This document shows, piece after piece, positions 46,553 through 57,574 of a stretch of 64,000 nucleotides of DNA. Position 1 is the stretch's first letter; each line of letters opens with the position of its first letter. Made by a program: the position numbers and the translations under genes. The notes under the pieces are model-generated. The model searched no databases. It was not told where the DNA came from and saw only the letters and a program-made list of their open reading frames with translations. The DNA is from Chimonanthus salicifolius (taxonomy: Eukaryota; Streptophyta; Magnoliopsida; Laurales; Calycanthaceae): assembly GCA_013350335.1 (NCBI GenBank), contig CM023539.1:18998223-19062222 (forward strand). Reading direction: 5' to 3'.

Positions 46553-48038
46553 TGTAATAGCCCAGATTTTTAATTCAATAATATATTGGCTATTATTTGA
46601 TTTAATTGTGAAAAAATAAGAATTATAGATGAAATGGATGTTAGATGGATCAAAGTTGGGGCAATGGCTTAAGTATGGTCCAATGGACCATGGATTGGAT
46701 TATTTCCAATTAATTGGGTCAATGATGGTCAATTGGGTCAAATGTCCAATTGGGATCCATTGGGTCACGATGGATTGGGTATTAGGGTAATTGGGTAAGA
46801 AATGGATTAAATTGGGTCATGGACCCAATTGTGATCAAAGGCATGGGGTCCACCTCATCAAGTGAGGTGGCAAGTGTAGGAGTGGAAATCCAAGTGGCAT
46901 AGCCAAGTGGGACCCAACTCTACCTCATCAAGTGAGGTGGCGTGTGGGCTAAGGTACATGTGGGGCCGACCACCATGGCTGACTATGTCAACCATGGGTG
47001 AGTTTATAGATGAATTAAAGTGAGTCAAGTGAAATAAGTGGAATTAAATTAATTAATTGAATCACCTAAGTTAGATGGAATTAAAATCCATGAATGAGTT
47101 AGGAATTGAGTTACATTAAAATAAAGTGAGTCAAATGGGGAGTGAATCACATAAAAGACCAAAGATGGAGTGAGTCAAGAAGGTGGTTTCATCTCATGGA
47201 AACCACTCCATGAAAACCATTGGGGGGTGGAGTGTGCCATGTGGAGGGCACGCACCCCCTTGGCTACACAAGGATGCTTAGGTGGAGACCATACATTGGT
47301 CAAAGGAGAGGTGGTGGTTTCATCTCATGGAAACCACCAAACCACCAAAGGAAACAAGCAAACAAAAACTTTTGGGATGAAAGGTGGTATGCCATGTGGA
47401 GGGCATGCTTCTCCCTTGGCTAGACCAAGAGCTTAGGTGGAGGGCATACATTGGCCAAAAGAGAGGTGGCGGTTTCATCTCATGGAAACCACCAAGCCAC
47501 AAAGGAAACAACTAAGGCAAAACGGTTGGACATGGGGGTGGTGTGTGCCATGCGGAGGGCATGCTCCCCCCTTGGCTAGACAAGAAGCCTAAAAATGAGG
47601 ACATGCAAGACCATGCATTGGGCAAAAGAGAGGTGGTTGTTTCATCTCATGGAAACCACCAAACCACCAATGAAACCAAGCCAAAACCATTGGGGAGGAG
47701 AGTGGTGTGTGCCATGTGGAGGCATGCACCCTCTTGTTTGGTCAAAGAGCCCATGGGGATGACTCCACATGGATGAGGGTGGAGTCTAACCCAAGCAAAC
47801 CCTAGACAAGAGGGAAAAGAGGCTTTTGAATCTTATTCACCTCATCTCACTCTCTCCCACAAGGCCGACCCTCACTCTAAGAGAAAGAGGAAAAAGACTT
47901 AGAGAAATTTAGATCTCAAGCTCCTCTCCCTCCCACTCAAGGCCAACCTTCTCATTGAACAAGGAAAGACTGACGGTTTCCATTCTCTCCACCTCTCCCT
48001 CTCTCAAACATTCACCAAGGCTGAACCATCTTCTTGGG
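46553..48038 (+). mobile_element. Solo LTR E, left segment
   Basis: Starts TGTAATAGCCCAGATTTT, as C does. It holds the 140-165-bp GGTGGTTTC repeats (47175-47700) and the C/T-rich stretch, and is interrupted by D (TSD TTGGG at 48034-48038 and 57570-57574). E resumes at 57575 and ends at 60334. Own length about 4.25 kb. Confidence 0.9.
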
Positions 48039-51000
48039 TGTAACGCCCCGCCCTTTTCACTCTAATTTTCAGAGTTTTATTTTTTTTTATATATAATAAT
48101 CATGTGATCGGGGCGGAGTGTCACGACGCGAGTTAAGTTCGGATCTCTAAATCCGACCTTTAACTGGCCAAGCCCATGTGCATATGAACTAGGTCCATAA
48201 AACTGATCCGCACATGGTACATATATAACTTGTAGAATTAACTTAGTCTAAATATAACTGTGGTTATAATAGAACCTATGACTAATCCAATTTTCCATTC
48301 TTAGATAGCAAAGTACATAACTTATTCTCCAAAATTACTAATCAATCTTAACTAATCGTTTAGTCAAAACATCCAACATAAAACAAACCATTGTATCTAT
48401 CTTAACTACTTATTACAAGTCAACATAACTAATTACCAAATTACATTATCCAAATATATCAAATATCAAGTCCATAAAATAGTCCATTCATAATCCATTC
48501 CAATCATTCAAACCGCCCAAGTTTCCGTACTTGGTCCTTTTCTTGCTCCACGTTTTTCCCTTTCCCTGCATCATCCACTAAGGATATAGATAGGACATTA
48601 GATCAACGCGCCCACTAATGTTTCCGAATAGGGCTACCACATGGTTAGTCAAAAACATGCAAATAATATAATAATAACACATGTGTGACAAAATTCCATA
48701 AAAGCATGCTATGTATGAAATGAACATGTAATGAGTCCCACCCATCATCATTCAACATAGCCATCACTTGACGGGATTCTCATCGTCAAGGTAACCCACA
48801 GTGGTCTTTCGGACGCCCCGACGGAGTGTGGCATCCGGATTCCTCCTGATGGGATTCTCATCATCAGGGTACCCCACAGTGGTCTTTCGGACGCCTCGAC
48901 GGAGTGTGGCCTCCGGTTACAACACCATCATCCCATGTCATGCATGAGATGTCTATGCAAACATGTCATTTAGAAACATAGCTTTACAAACATACAAGTT
49001 ATTGAAATCAACATAAAACAACATATGAAATAGTGGTTACAATAAAGGTAGGAAACCTACTGAAGAATCACTTCAGCGTCCGTTCTTTCTTAGGCTTTAA
49101 CCAGTCACGACTCGTTCGTCGTTCAACTTTCGGTACCATATTATACAACAATAAGTAAATCGTAATCTTATTTACTTGTCCATTCACATATGAGACCTAA
49201 AACATCTTATAAGTCCTTTTGATCAATCTCTTCATTTGGCTTGTATTCACAGATTTGCCATTGGTCTGTCCAATCTTTAATCCACCAAACTTACTCCATG
49301 GGGTTCGGCCATACCTTTGGCCGAACCCAATGGTTCCCTTATCCATTACTACATAGTTCTCCGTTAGGGTATTTTAAACCTTTTAAATCAACATAGAACC
49401 ATTACCAACTACTACTCATAAGCTTAGGCTATTTAACCCATTCATTATGAATTAGCATAAAGTCCAATTCTCCTAATGATCTCTCATCATTTATCCTACA
49501 TCTTAGCCATAAAAACAGCAACCATAATTCTATTTAAAATCACACATGCATCCATAAAATGACCCATGAAAACAGTCCATGGGGTTCGGCCATACTCATG
49601 GCCGAACCCTTATGGTTCTTTTGCTCAACAATGTCCTTTATTTACATACTAATTGGCTCTACCCCTTAGCCATGTTAAACTCATAGTTTAGCCATCCTAT
49701 GGCCAACCCAAAATCAGTAACCTTATCATATAAAAATCTCCCAAAAACAGTCCACAAAGGTCTATGGTTTCCATGTTTTCCAACATGAAAACCAACCCTC
49801 TTTTACATGGGGTTCGGCCCTCCATGGTGGCCGAACCCAATGGTTATTCTTACTGTTTTTAAACCTCAGATAATCATGTAATAACAGTATATTATTAACA
49901 AGTTTTTATCTTTCAAACTAACATCCAAAATTAGCTCACTTTCATAGGGTTCGGCCATGCTCATTGGCCGAACACCATGACCTTTGGTTTTGAACTTTTA
50001 ACCCTTTATCTTGGGTCTGAAACCAACATCTAAATCCATGTTTTAACCTCCTCAAAACATGCATTTTAAATCCAAATAATAACATCTAATATCAGTCCCA
50101 AACTATATGGTTTTAAATTTCCAAAAACTATAAAAAACAATCACTTGTTCCCATGGGGTTCGGCCATGCAAAGTGGCCGAACCCAATGGTCCATTTCCAT
50201 ATTTTAATCCACTGATTTAGACCCCATAAACTTCAGCCTTTTCTGATATCCAAACCCATGTTTTAACCCTCATTAAAACATGTATTTTGAATCTAATTAA
50301 ATATGTAAAAACAGTCCACAAAATCCATGGTTTTCATGTTTCAAAACATGAAAACCAAGCAATCTCTTGCATGGGGTTCGGCCCTCCATGGTGGCCGAAC
50401 CCAATGGTTATTTTTACCATTTTAAATCCTCCATAATCAAGGTTAAACACTGGTGTATTCGGCCATGACCATGGCCCAATACATACCCCACTTTATTAAT
50501 CTAAAAGTCCATGAAACACTTACCAAATTCCAAGCTCTTGTCTTGCCTTTTGATCCTTGCTTCCTTTCCTTCTTATTTCCTTCCTTCTTTCTTAATTCCT
50601 TGCTGGTTTAAGCTTGAATAATTGATGCCAAAAACCTTTGCTGTTCCACTTAAGCAAATGAATTGGAGAGAGGGAGAGAGAGATGGAGAATCTTGGCTTT
50701 TCAATGGTGAAAAATGGCCAACATGGTGTTTGTTTCCGTTAATAATTCAGCCCCATAATCCCTCCACTACCTCATCAATTCTTGCCTAAACCAATGGGAC
50801 ACTTGCTGCCAACAAATGCACCCATTGGCATTCCAACGTTGAAGGCTTGGGGTTTCCAAATGGGATAGAAACCCCCCATATCCCATTTAATGTTTTGCAT
50901 GAAACTCTCCATAACAAGTCCCCAACGTGTGGGACTTGTTTTGGTTTGTTTGAGATCACCACACCTCCTCATATTCCACTTAACTCACTGAATTTTACAG

Positions 51001-51548
51001 CCCTTTTGACTTCCATTTTGACTCACTCAACTCAATGTCCAACTCACCATACTTAATGCATTTCATTCAATGCACATGAGTTAACTCACCTTTTGATTTA
51101 ATTCCAACTCACCTCAGTCCCACTCAACTGATTTGACTCGTGTTTGAGCTTACACAATGGTCAAATCATCCATTTTGACTTATTGGGTCCAATTGGGCCC
51201 TTTGACCCATTTAGTCATTTTTGACCCAATTGATGTAAATTGCCCAACCAATCACATTTAACGTTCATAATGTGCTCATATGATCTTAATTTGAGCAATG
51301 GGTCCCACCATTTCCTTACTTAACATCACAAAATAATTAATTTAATACATCAAGGGCATTTTCGTAATTATCCACTTCATTGAGAAATTACCCGTCCAAT
51401 CAAACTTGACAATCATAATGTGCTCATATGATCTTAATTTGAGCAATGGACCCCACTATTTTCTCATTTAACATCATAATTATTACATTCACCAAATCCA
51501 GGGTCATTTTCGTAATTATCCATTTCATTGAGAAATCGGGGTGTTACA
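48039..51548 (-). mobile_element. 3' LTR of element D
   Basis: As read on the plus strand it starts TGTAACGCCCCGCCC and ends CGGGGTGTTACA. It contains at least six GGGTTCGGCC palindromes (near 49305, 49583, 49808, 49946, 50157 and 50373), a GGTAGGAAACCTAC block at 49050, and the nested hairpin with outer stem CCATGTGC/GCACATGG at 48174-48217. Confidence 0.92.
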
Positions 51549-51735
51549 ATATAACCCTCTTTTTAAAATTTTCGTCCCGAAAATCGAGCGAAGTAGGGTT
51601 CTAAACGATTCCATAAATATCTCAGAGTGTGCTATTGTTATTTCCGATTTCAAGTTCCCAAGTGACTTCTTCATTACCATGTTGGTCCACACCACTTTGA
51701 CAAATTGAATCGCTCTATTTCGCAACACCCTTTGC
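51549..51735 (-). pseudogene. PPT and chromovirus integrase C-terminal remnant
   Basis: On the minus strand LRNRAIQFVKVVW is followed, after a frame change, by NEEVTWELE. These match the basic segment and the (A/V)TWE chromodomain-like motif at the end of Tekay/Del-type integrases. The tail reads FRDENFKK. The purine run AAAAAGAGGG just before the LTR is the PPT. Stops and at least one frameshift are present. It gives D's ancestry even though no enzyme is encoded. Confidence 0.65.
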
Positions 51736-52228
51736 TCGGTCTCATGTTATATTTTTTTCTCGTGAGCCATTTGTGATCTCACATAGTCCAATCTACTCTA
51801 TTTCACTTTACTTGCTCTCATAGTATTTTCCATACGTACCTACTCAATGTGTTCTTTCATCTACTCTCTGTGTGAGGTAGTCTGTCAATGCGAGCCTATG
51901 CTCAAACCTTTTTCTGATTCTATTTTAACTAGGTTTCTAGTTACACTCTCCTGGAATTCCATTGGCTAACTACAGAGCCAGGTGATCAGTCTAAGTCGGC
52001 AGTCGTCCATAGTTTCCCATTCAAGTTTCACCAAACACTTATATTTTCCGTTGAGTACATCTCCAAATTTAAACATATCTTTCTTTGCACATAAGTCTCT
52101 ATGTGACTAACAACTTTTGTTCCAACTTCCACGATACCAATTCCCTGCATCAATCCAAACTATTATGGGAATAATCATCCATGGTATCACTCTTTCAGTA
52201 ACTATCATCTATCCCTGTTTAATAATCA

Positions 52229-52337
52229 TCCATGAATATAACCCATCTATGGGTATAATCCATTCATGGAAACAATCCATCCTCGGTATCACTCTGTCCA
52301 TGAATATAACCCTCCTCTGGGTATAATCCATTCATGG
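52229..52337. repeat. Two CCATGAATATAACCC hairpin repeats
   Basis: CCATGAATATAACCC...GGGTATAATCCATTCATGG occurs at 52230-52269 and again at 52298-52337. The arms are imperfectly self-complementary. Within D's non-coding internal region. Confidence 0.7.
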
Positions 52338-52439
52338 GCATACTAACCTAGGCACTTCATCCACCATGAGATATTCTATTCGTAAAAACAACACTTGACT
52401 GTATCACTACGTGACTGTGGCACCAATAACAAAACATAA

Positions 52440-52840
52440 ATGTATCCCGACCCCTAGCAAGACTTAGGGCCCATGACTTACTAAGCGGAAGACCCACGTC
52501 CAACGTGATCCGGTCTACCTCGCCCTGCATCCCTTCACCTCATAGGTGATTCAGTCAAGCTCTAAGGCGGTCGCTCCGCGCCTGACGAAGCTGGTACCAC
52601 CCCCACCGGGTAAAATAGTACCTAGCTCTGCGCATTCCAGCACATCTAGTGTGCCAAATAGCCGTGAGAGGGCCCTCCAGCGCATAGCATGCAAAGGACC
52701 CGCCCCTCAACGGTAACCCTACGGGACCAAGTCTCCGTAATTCGTATCGAGTTTCCCACAGTCTCAATCATCAATATCACGTGAGGGACGAACCCATACC
52801 ACGTCTCAATATACTCCAATAACTTATTCACATACATCTC
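52440..52840 (-). other. GC-rich non-coding block in element D
   Basis: About 400 bases distinctly richer in G+C than the rest of D, with CpG-containing phrases (GGTCGCTCCGCGCC, CGGTAACCCTACGGGACC). Overlapping short minus-strand open stretches (52555-52837) show no motif. It could be a structured RNA or packaging region, or foreign sequence captured by the element. No RNA family was recognised. Confidence 0.5.
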
Positions 52841-52993
52841 AGTGTCAAAGTCCTCATGTACTCTTAAAGTTGCATACTTTATTGAAAATCATTTAAACTT
52901 CCATCACCATACAAGGGTTGATAGGGTAAAACAAGCCCTTAGAATCACAAAATACACCCTTACAAAATATTTCCATTTCCCTAACCTTTCTTT

Positions 52994-53512
52994 CTACCTC
53001 TTAACATAGTCTTCCGTAGAAGACCCTGCATCATCGTCAAAGAAATTGTCAGGGCATGTCATCGACACGTGCCCCAACACTCCGCACGTCAAACAGGGTA
53101 TTATTCCCGGTCCTCCAATGTAAGGACAATTAGTCCTCTCCTTCCCGTGCCCCTGCAGTCCACAAACAGGGCAAATGACCTCAAGGAGGTAGGGGCAGTA
53201 AGTACAATTGTGCCCCTCCTGATTGCACAACTCGCACATATACCCGGGCTCTATCTCCCCTACAAATTCTCTTATGTTTGGGACATATTCCTCATCCTCT
53301 TCGGGTACAAAGGCCCCAACATTGTACTCGGGCGATCTTACCTCCATGTCCTGACTGTTTTCAACTTTATTGATGAAGTTTGGTATGCTAGCATCGTCGG
53401 AAGAAGAAACTAGGTCTATCGGACAGCTAGGTGTCCCTCTGTCCGACAACTCGGTGTACTCTATGTTGCTGGTCATATCTGTATCACAGCAACAAAAACA
53501 TATCAATAACAA
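52994..53512 (-). CDS. Triple zinc-knuckle (CCHC) protein of element D
   Basis: An intact 172-codon ORF; the Met at 53476 (MTSNIEYTELSDRG) is an equally plausible start, giving 160 residues. Residues 1-90 are acidic with no recognised fold. Three CCHC knuckles follow: Cys93, Cys96, His101, Cys106 (x2-x4-x4); Cys114, Cys117, His122, Cys129, with six instead of four residues before the last Cys; and Cys140, Cys143, His148, Cys153. The tail is acidic (FFDDDAGSSTEDYVKR). Such knuckles bind single-stranded nucleic acid in gag nucleocapsids. Here there is no capsid domain, so it is a nucleocapsid-like protein alone, possibly an RNA chaperone or packaging factor for D. It lies about 570 bases after the PBS, where gag would be. 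It is the only undamaged element ORF in the window. Confidence 0.75.
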   Translation of the reverse strand: MLLICFCCCDTDMTSNIEYTELSDRGTPSCPIDLVSSSDDASIPNFINKVENSQDMEVRSPEYNVGAFVPEEDEEYVPNIREFVGEIEPGYMCELCNQEGHNCTYCPYLLEVICPVCGLQGHGKERTNCPYIGGPGIIPCLTCGVLGHVSMTCPDNFFDDDAGSSTEDYVKR

Positions 53513-53534
53513 CCATAAATCAAATCAAACTAAT

Positions 53535-53830
53535 CATTGTTTTGGGGAATTTTCCCTAATCAACATCTTGTACTTCTTGTTTGGGGATTCTTCCTATGTA
53601 TCTTATAATGTCTCGTGTTTGGGGAATTTTACCAAATAAACATCTTGTGTTTCTTGTCCTTGGGGAAAATTGCCAAATAAGCACTCTTTGTATTTCTTTG
53701 TTTTTTTTGGGGAAACTTCCTAAGTATCATTTCTCAATTTGGGGAAATCTTTATGTTCTCCTGTTCTACGGGAAAACCTCCCTAAGTATCATGTGTTTGT
53801 TTCCCCATTTGGAGATATCAGGGAAGTGTT
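53535..53830. repeat. TTTGGGGAA tandem repeats in D leader
   Basis: Five to six diverged units of about 45-60 bases, each with TTGGGGAA(A/T)(A/T)TT.CC followed by TAA(A/G)TATCAT or TAATCAACAT. They lie between PBS and the zinc-knuckle ORF, in the transcribed leader of D. Confidence 0.8.
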
Positions 53831-54047
53831 TCCTATGTTGCTATGCTTGGTATATCCATTTATGTTGACTGTACTTCCTTTGCTATCTTTGTTGTCCTCA
53901 GATTGATTGTTCAGTCTGAGTCTACGAAGTAAATTAATCCGGCCCCCAGTCAGCGGACTCCGAAGAGTCAGTCAGTTGGGATTCTTATCCGTCAGTGAGA
54001 CATGAAACCGTCTTAATCTTACTTCGGAAGATTCAACTTCCCGTTTC

Positions 54048-54059
54048 GCTCTGATACCA
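54048..54059 (-). promoter_or_regulatory. Primer-binding site of element D
   Basis: GCTCTGATACCA reads TGGTATCAGAGC on the minus strand (tRNA-Met PBS), two bases from the 5' LTR at 54062. Confidence 0.95.
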
Positions 54060-54061
54060 AT

Positions 54062-57000
54062 TGTAACGCCCCGCCCTTTTCACTCTAATTTTCAGAGTTT
54101 AATTTTTTATATATATAATAATCATGTGATCGGGGCGGAGTGTCACGACGCGAGTTAAGTTCGGATCTCTAAATCCGACCTTTAACTAGCCAACCCCATG
54201 TGCATATGAACTAAGTCCATAAAACTGATCCGCACATGGTACATATATAACTTGCGGAATTAACTTAGTCTAAATATAATTGTGGTTATAATAGAACCTA
54301 TGACTAATCCAATTTTCCATTCTTAGATAGCAAAGTACATAACTTATTCTCCAAAATTACTAATCAATCTTAACTAATAGTTTAGTCAAAACATCCAACA
54401 TAAAACAAACCATTGCATCTATCTTAACTACTTATTACAAGTCAACATAACTAATTACCAAATTACATTGTCCAAATATATCAAATATCGAGTCCATAAA
54501 ATAGTCCATTCGTAATCCATTCCAATCATTCAAACCGCCCAAGTTTCCGTACTTGGTCCTCTTCTCGCTCCACGTTTTTCCCTTTCCCTGCATCATCCAC
54601 TAAGGATATAGATAGGGCGTTAGATCAACGCGCCCAGTAGTGTTTCCGAATAGGGCTACCACATGGTTAGTCAAAAACATGCAAATAATATAATAATAAC
54701 ACATGTGTGACAAAATTCCATAAAAACATGCTATGTATGAAATGAACATGTAATGAGTCCCACCCATCACCATTCAACATAGCCATCAATTGACGGGATT
54801 CTCATCGTCAAGGTAACCCACAGTGGTCTTTCAGACGCTCCGACGGAGTGTGGCCTCCGGATTCCTCCTGATGGGATTCTCATCATCAGGGTATCCCACA
54901 GTGGTCTTTCAGATGCCCCGACGGAGTGTGGCCTCCGGTTACAACACCATCATCCCATGTCATGCATGAGATGTCTATGCAAACATGTCATTTAGAAACA
55001 TAGCTTTACAAACATACAAGTTATTGAAATCAACATAAAACAGCATATGAAATAGTGGTTACAATAAAGGTAGGAAACCTACTGAAGAATCACTTCAGCG
55101 TCCGTTCTTTCTTAGGCTTTAACCGGTCACGACTCGTTCGTCGTTCAACTTTCGGTACCTTATTATGCAACAATAAGTAAATCATAATCTTATTTACATG
55201 TCCATTCACATATGAGACCTAAAATATCTATAAGTCCTTTTGATCAATCTATTCATTTGGCTTGTATTCACAGATTTGCCATTGGTCTGTCCAATCTTTA
55301 ATCCACCAAACTTACTCCATGGGGTTCGACCATACCCTTGGCCGAACCCAATGGTTCCCTTATCCATTACTACATGGTTCTCCATTAGGGTATTTTAAAT
55401 CTTTTAAATCAACATAGAACCATTACCAACTACTACTCATAAGCTTAGGCTATTTAACCCATTCATTATGAATTAGCATAAAGTCCAATTCTCCTAATGA
55501 TCTCTCATCATTTATCATACATCTTAGCCATAAAAACAGCAACCATAATTCTATTTAAAATCACACATGCATCCATAAAATGACCCATGAAAACAGTCCA
55601 TGGGGTTCGGCCATACTCATGGCCGAACCCTTATGGTTCTCTTGCTCAACAATGTCCTTTATTTACATACTAATTGGCTCTACACCTTAGCCATGTTAAA
55701 CTCATAGTTTAGCCATCCTATGGCCAACCCAAAATCAGTAACCTTATCATATAAAAATCTCCCAAAAACAGTCCACAAAGGTCTATGGTTTCCATGTTTT
55801 CCAACATGAAAACCAACCCTCTTTTACATGGGGTTCGGCCCTCCATGGTGGCCGAACCCAATGGTTATTCTTACTGTTTTTAAACCTCAGATAATCATGT
55901 AATAACAGTATATTATTAACAAGTTTTTATCTTTCAAACTAACATCCAAAATTAGCTCACTTTCATAGGGTTCGGCCATGCTCATTGGCCGAACACCATG
56001 ACCTTTGGTTTTGAACTTTTAACCCTTTATCTTGGGTCTGAAACCAACATCTAAATCCATGTTTTAACCTCCTCAAAACATGCATTTTAAATCCAAATAA
56101 TAACATCTAATATCAGTCCCAAACTATATGGTTTTAATTTCCAAAAACTATAAAAGACAATCACTTGTTTCCATGGGGTTCGGCCATGCAAAGTGGCCGA
56201 ACCCAATGGTCCATTTCCATCTTTTAATCCACTGATTTAGACCACATAAACTTCAGCCTTTTCTGATATCCAAACCCATGTTTTAACCCTCATTAAAACA
56301 TGTATTTTGAATCTAATTAAATATGTAAAAACAGTCCACAAAATCCATGGTTTTCATGTTTCAAAACATGAAAACCAAGCAATCTCTTGCATGGGGTTCG
56401 GCCCTCCATGGTGGCCGAACCCAATGGTTATTTTTACCATTTTAAATCCTCCATAATCAAGGTTAAACACTGGTGTATTCGGCCATGACCATGGCCCAAT
56501 ACATACCCCACTTTATTAATCTAAAAATCCATGAAACACTTACCAAATTCCAAGCTCTTGTCTTGCCTTTTGATCCTTGCTTCCTTTCCTTCTTATTTCC
56601 TTCCTTCTTTCTTAATTCCTTGCTGGTTTAAGCTTGAATAATTGATGCCAAAAACCTTTGCTGTTCCACTTAAGCAAACGAATTGGAGAGAGGGAGAGAG
56701 AGATGGAGAATCTTGGCTTTTTAATGGTGAAAAATGGCCAACATGGTGTTTGTTTCCTTTAATAATTCAGCCCCCAAAATCCCTCCACTCCCTCATCAAT
56801 TCTTGCCTAAACCAATGGGACACTTGCTGCCAACAAATGCACCCATTGGCATTCCAACGTTGAAGGCTTGGGGTTTCCAAATGGGATAGAAACCCCCCAT
56901 ATCCCATTTAATGTTTTGCATGAAACTCTCCATAACAAGTCCCCAACGTGTGGGACTTGTTTTGGTTTGTTTGAGATCACCACACCTCCTCATATTCCAC

Positions 57001-57569
57001 TTAACTCACTGAATTTTACAGCCCTTTTGACTTCCATTTTGACTCACTCAACTCAATGTCCAAATCACCATACTTAATGCATTTCATTCAATGCACATGA
57101 GTTAACTCACCTTTTGATTTAATTCCAACTCACCTCAGTCCCACTCAACTGATTTGACTCGTGTTTGAGCTTACACAATGGTCAAATCATCCATTTTGAC
57201 TTACTGGGTCCAATTGGGCCCTTTGACCCATTTAGCCATTTTTGACCCAGTTGATGTAAATTGCCCAACCAATCACACTTAACGTTCATAATGTGCTCAT
57301 ATGATCTTAATTTGAGCAATGGGTCCCACCATTTCCTTACTTAACATCACAAAATAATTAATTTAATACATCAGGGGCATTTTCGTAATTATCCACTTCA
57401 TTGAGAAATTACCCATCCAATGAAACTTGACAATCATAATGTGCTCATATGATCTTAATTTGAGCAATGGACCCCACTACTTTCTCATTTAACATCATAA
57501 TTATTACATTCACCAAATCCAGGGGCATTTTCGTAATTATCCATTTCATTGAGAAATCGGGGTGTTACA
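54062..57569 (-). mobile_element. 5' LTR of element D
   Basis: 3508-bp near-copy of 48039-51548 with only scattered differences. It carries the same series of GGGTTCGGCC palindromes (near 55320, 55603, 55830, 55967, 56175 and 56394) and the same hairpins. Confidence 0.93.
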
Positions 57570-57574
57570 TTGGG

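Larger units (their letters stand above)
48039..57569 (-). mobile_element. Complete non-autonomous chromovirus-like LTR retrotransposon D
   Basis: 9531 bp, minus strand. LTRs 48039-51548 and 54062-57569 (3510 and 3508 bp) are very similar by eye, TSD TTGGG, PBS 54048-54059, PPT about 51549-51562. The 2.5-kb internal region has, in element sense, a leader with tandem repeats, an intact 172-codon zinc-knuckle ORF, a GC-rich non-coding block, small hairpins and a decayed chromovirus integrase C-terminus next to the PPT. There is no capsid, protease, RT or RNase H. The integrase remnant with its FRDEN-type ending suggests descent from a Tekay/Del-like chromovirus. The closely matching LTRs and intact ORF point to recent mobilisation in trans. 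Confidence 0.9.

Noticed and set aside
52440..52840. Structural RNA call for the GC-rich block of D
   Set aside because: No known RNA family was recognised and folding could not be computed, so it is listed only as an unexplained block.
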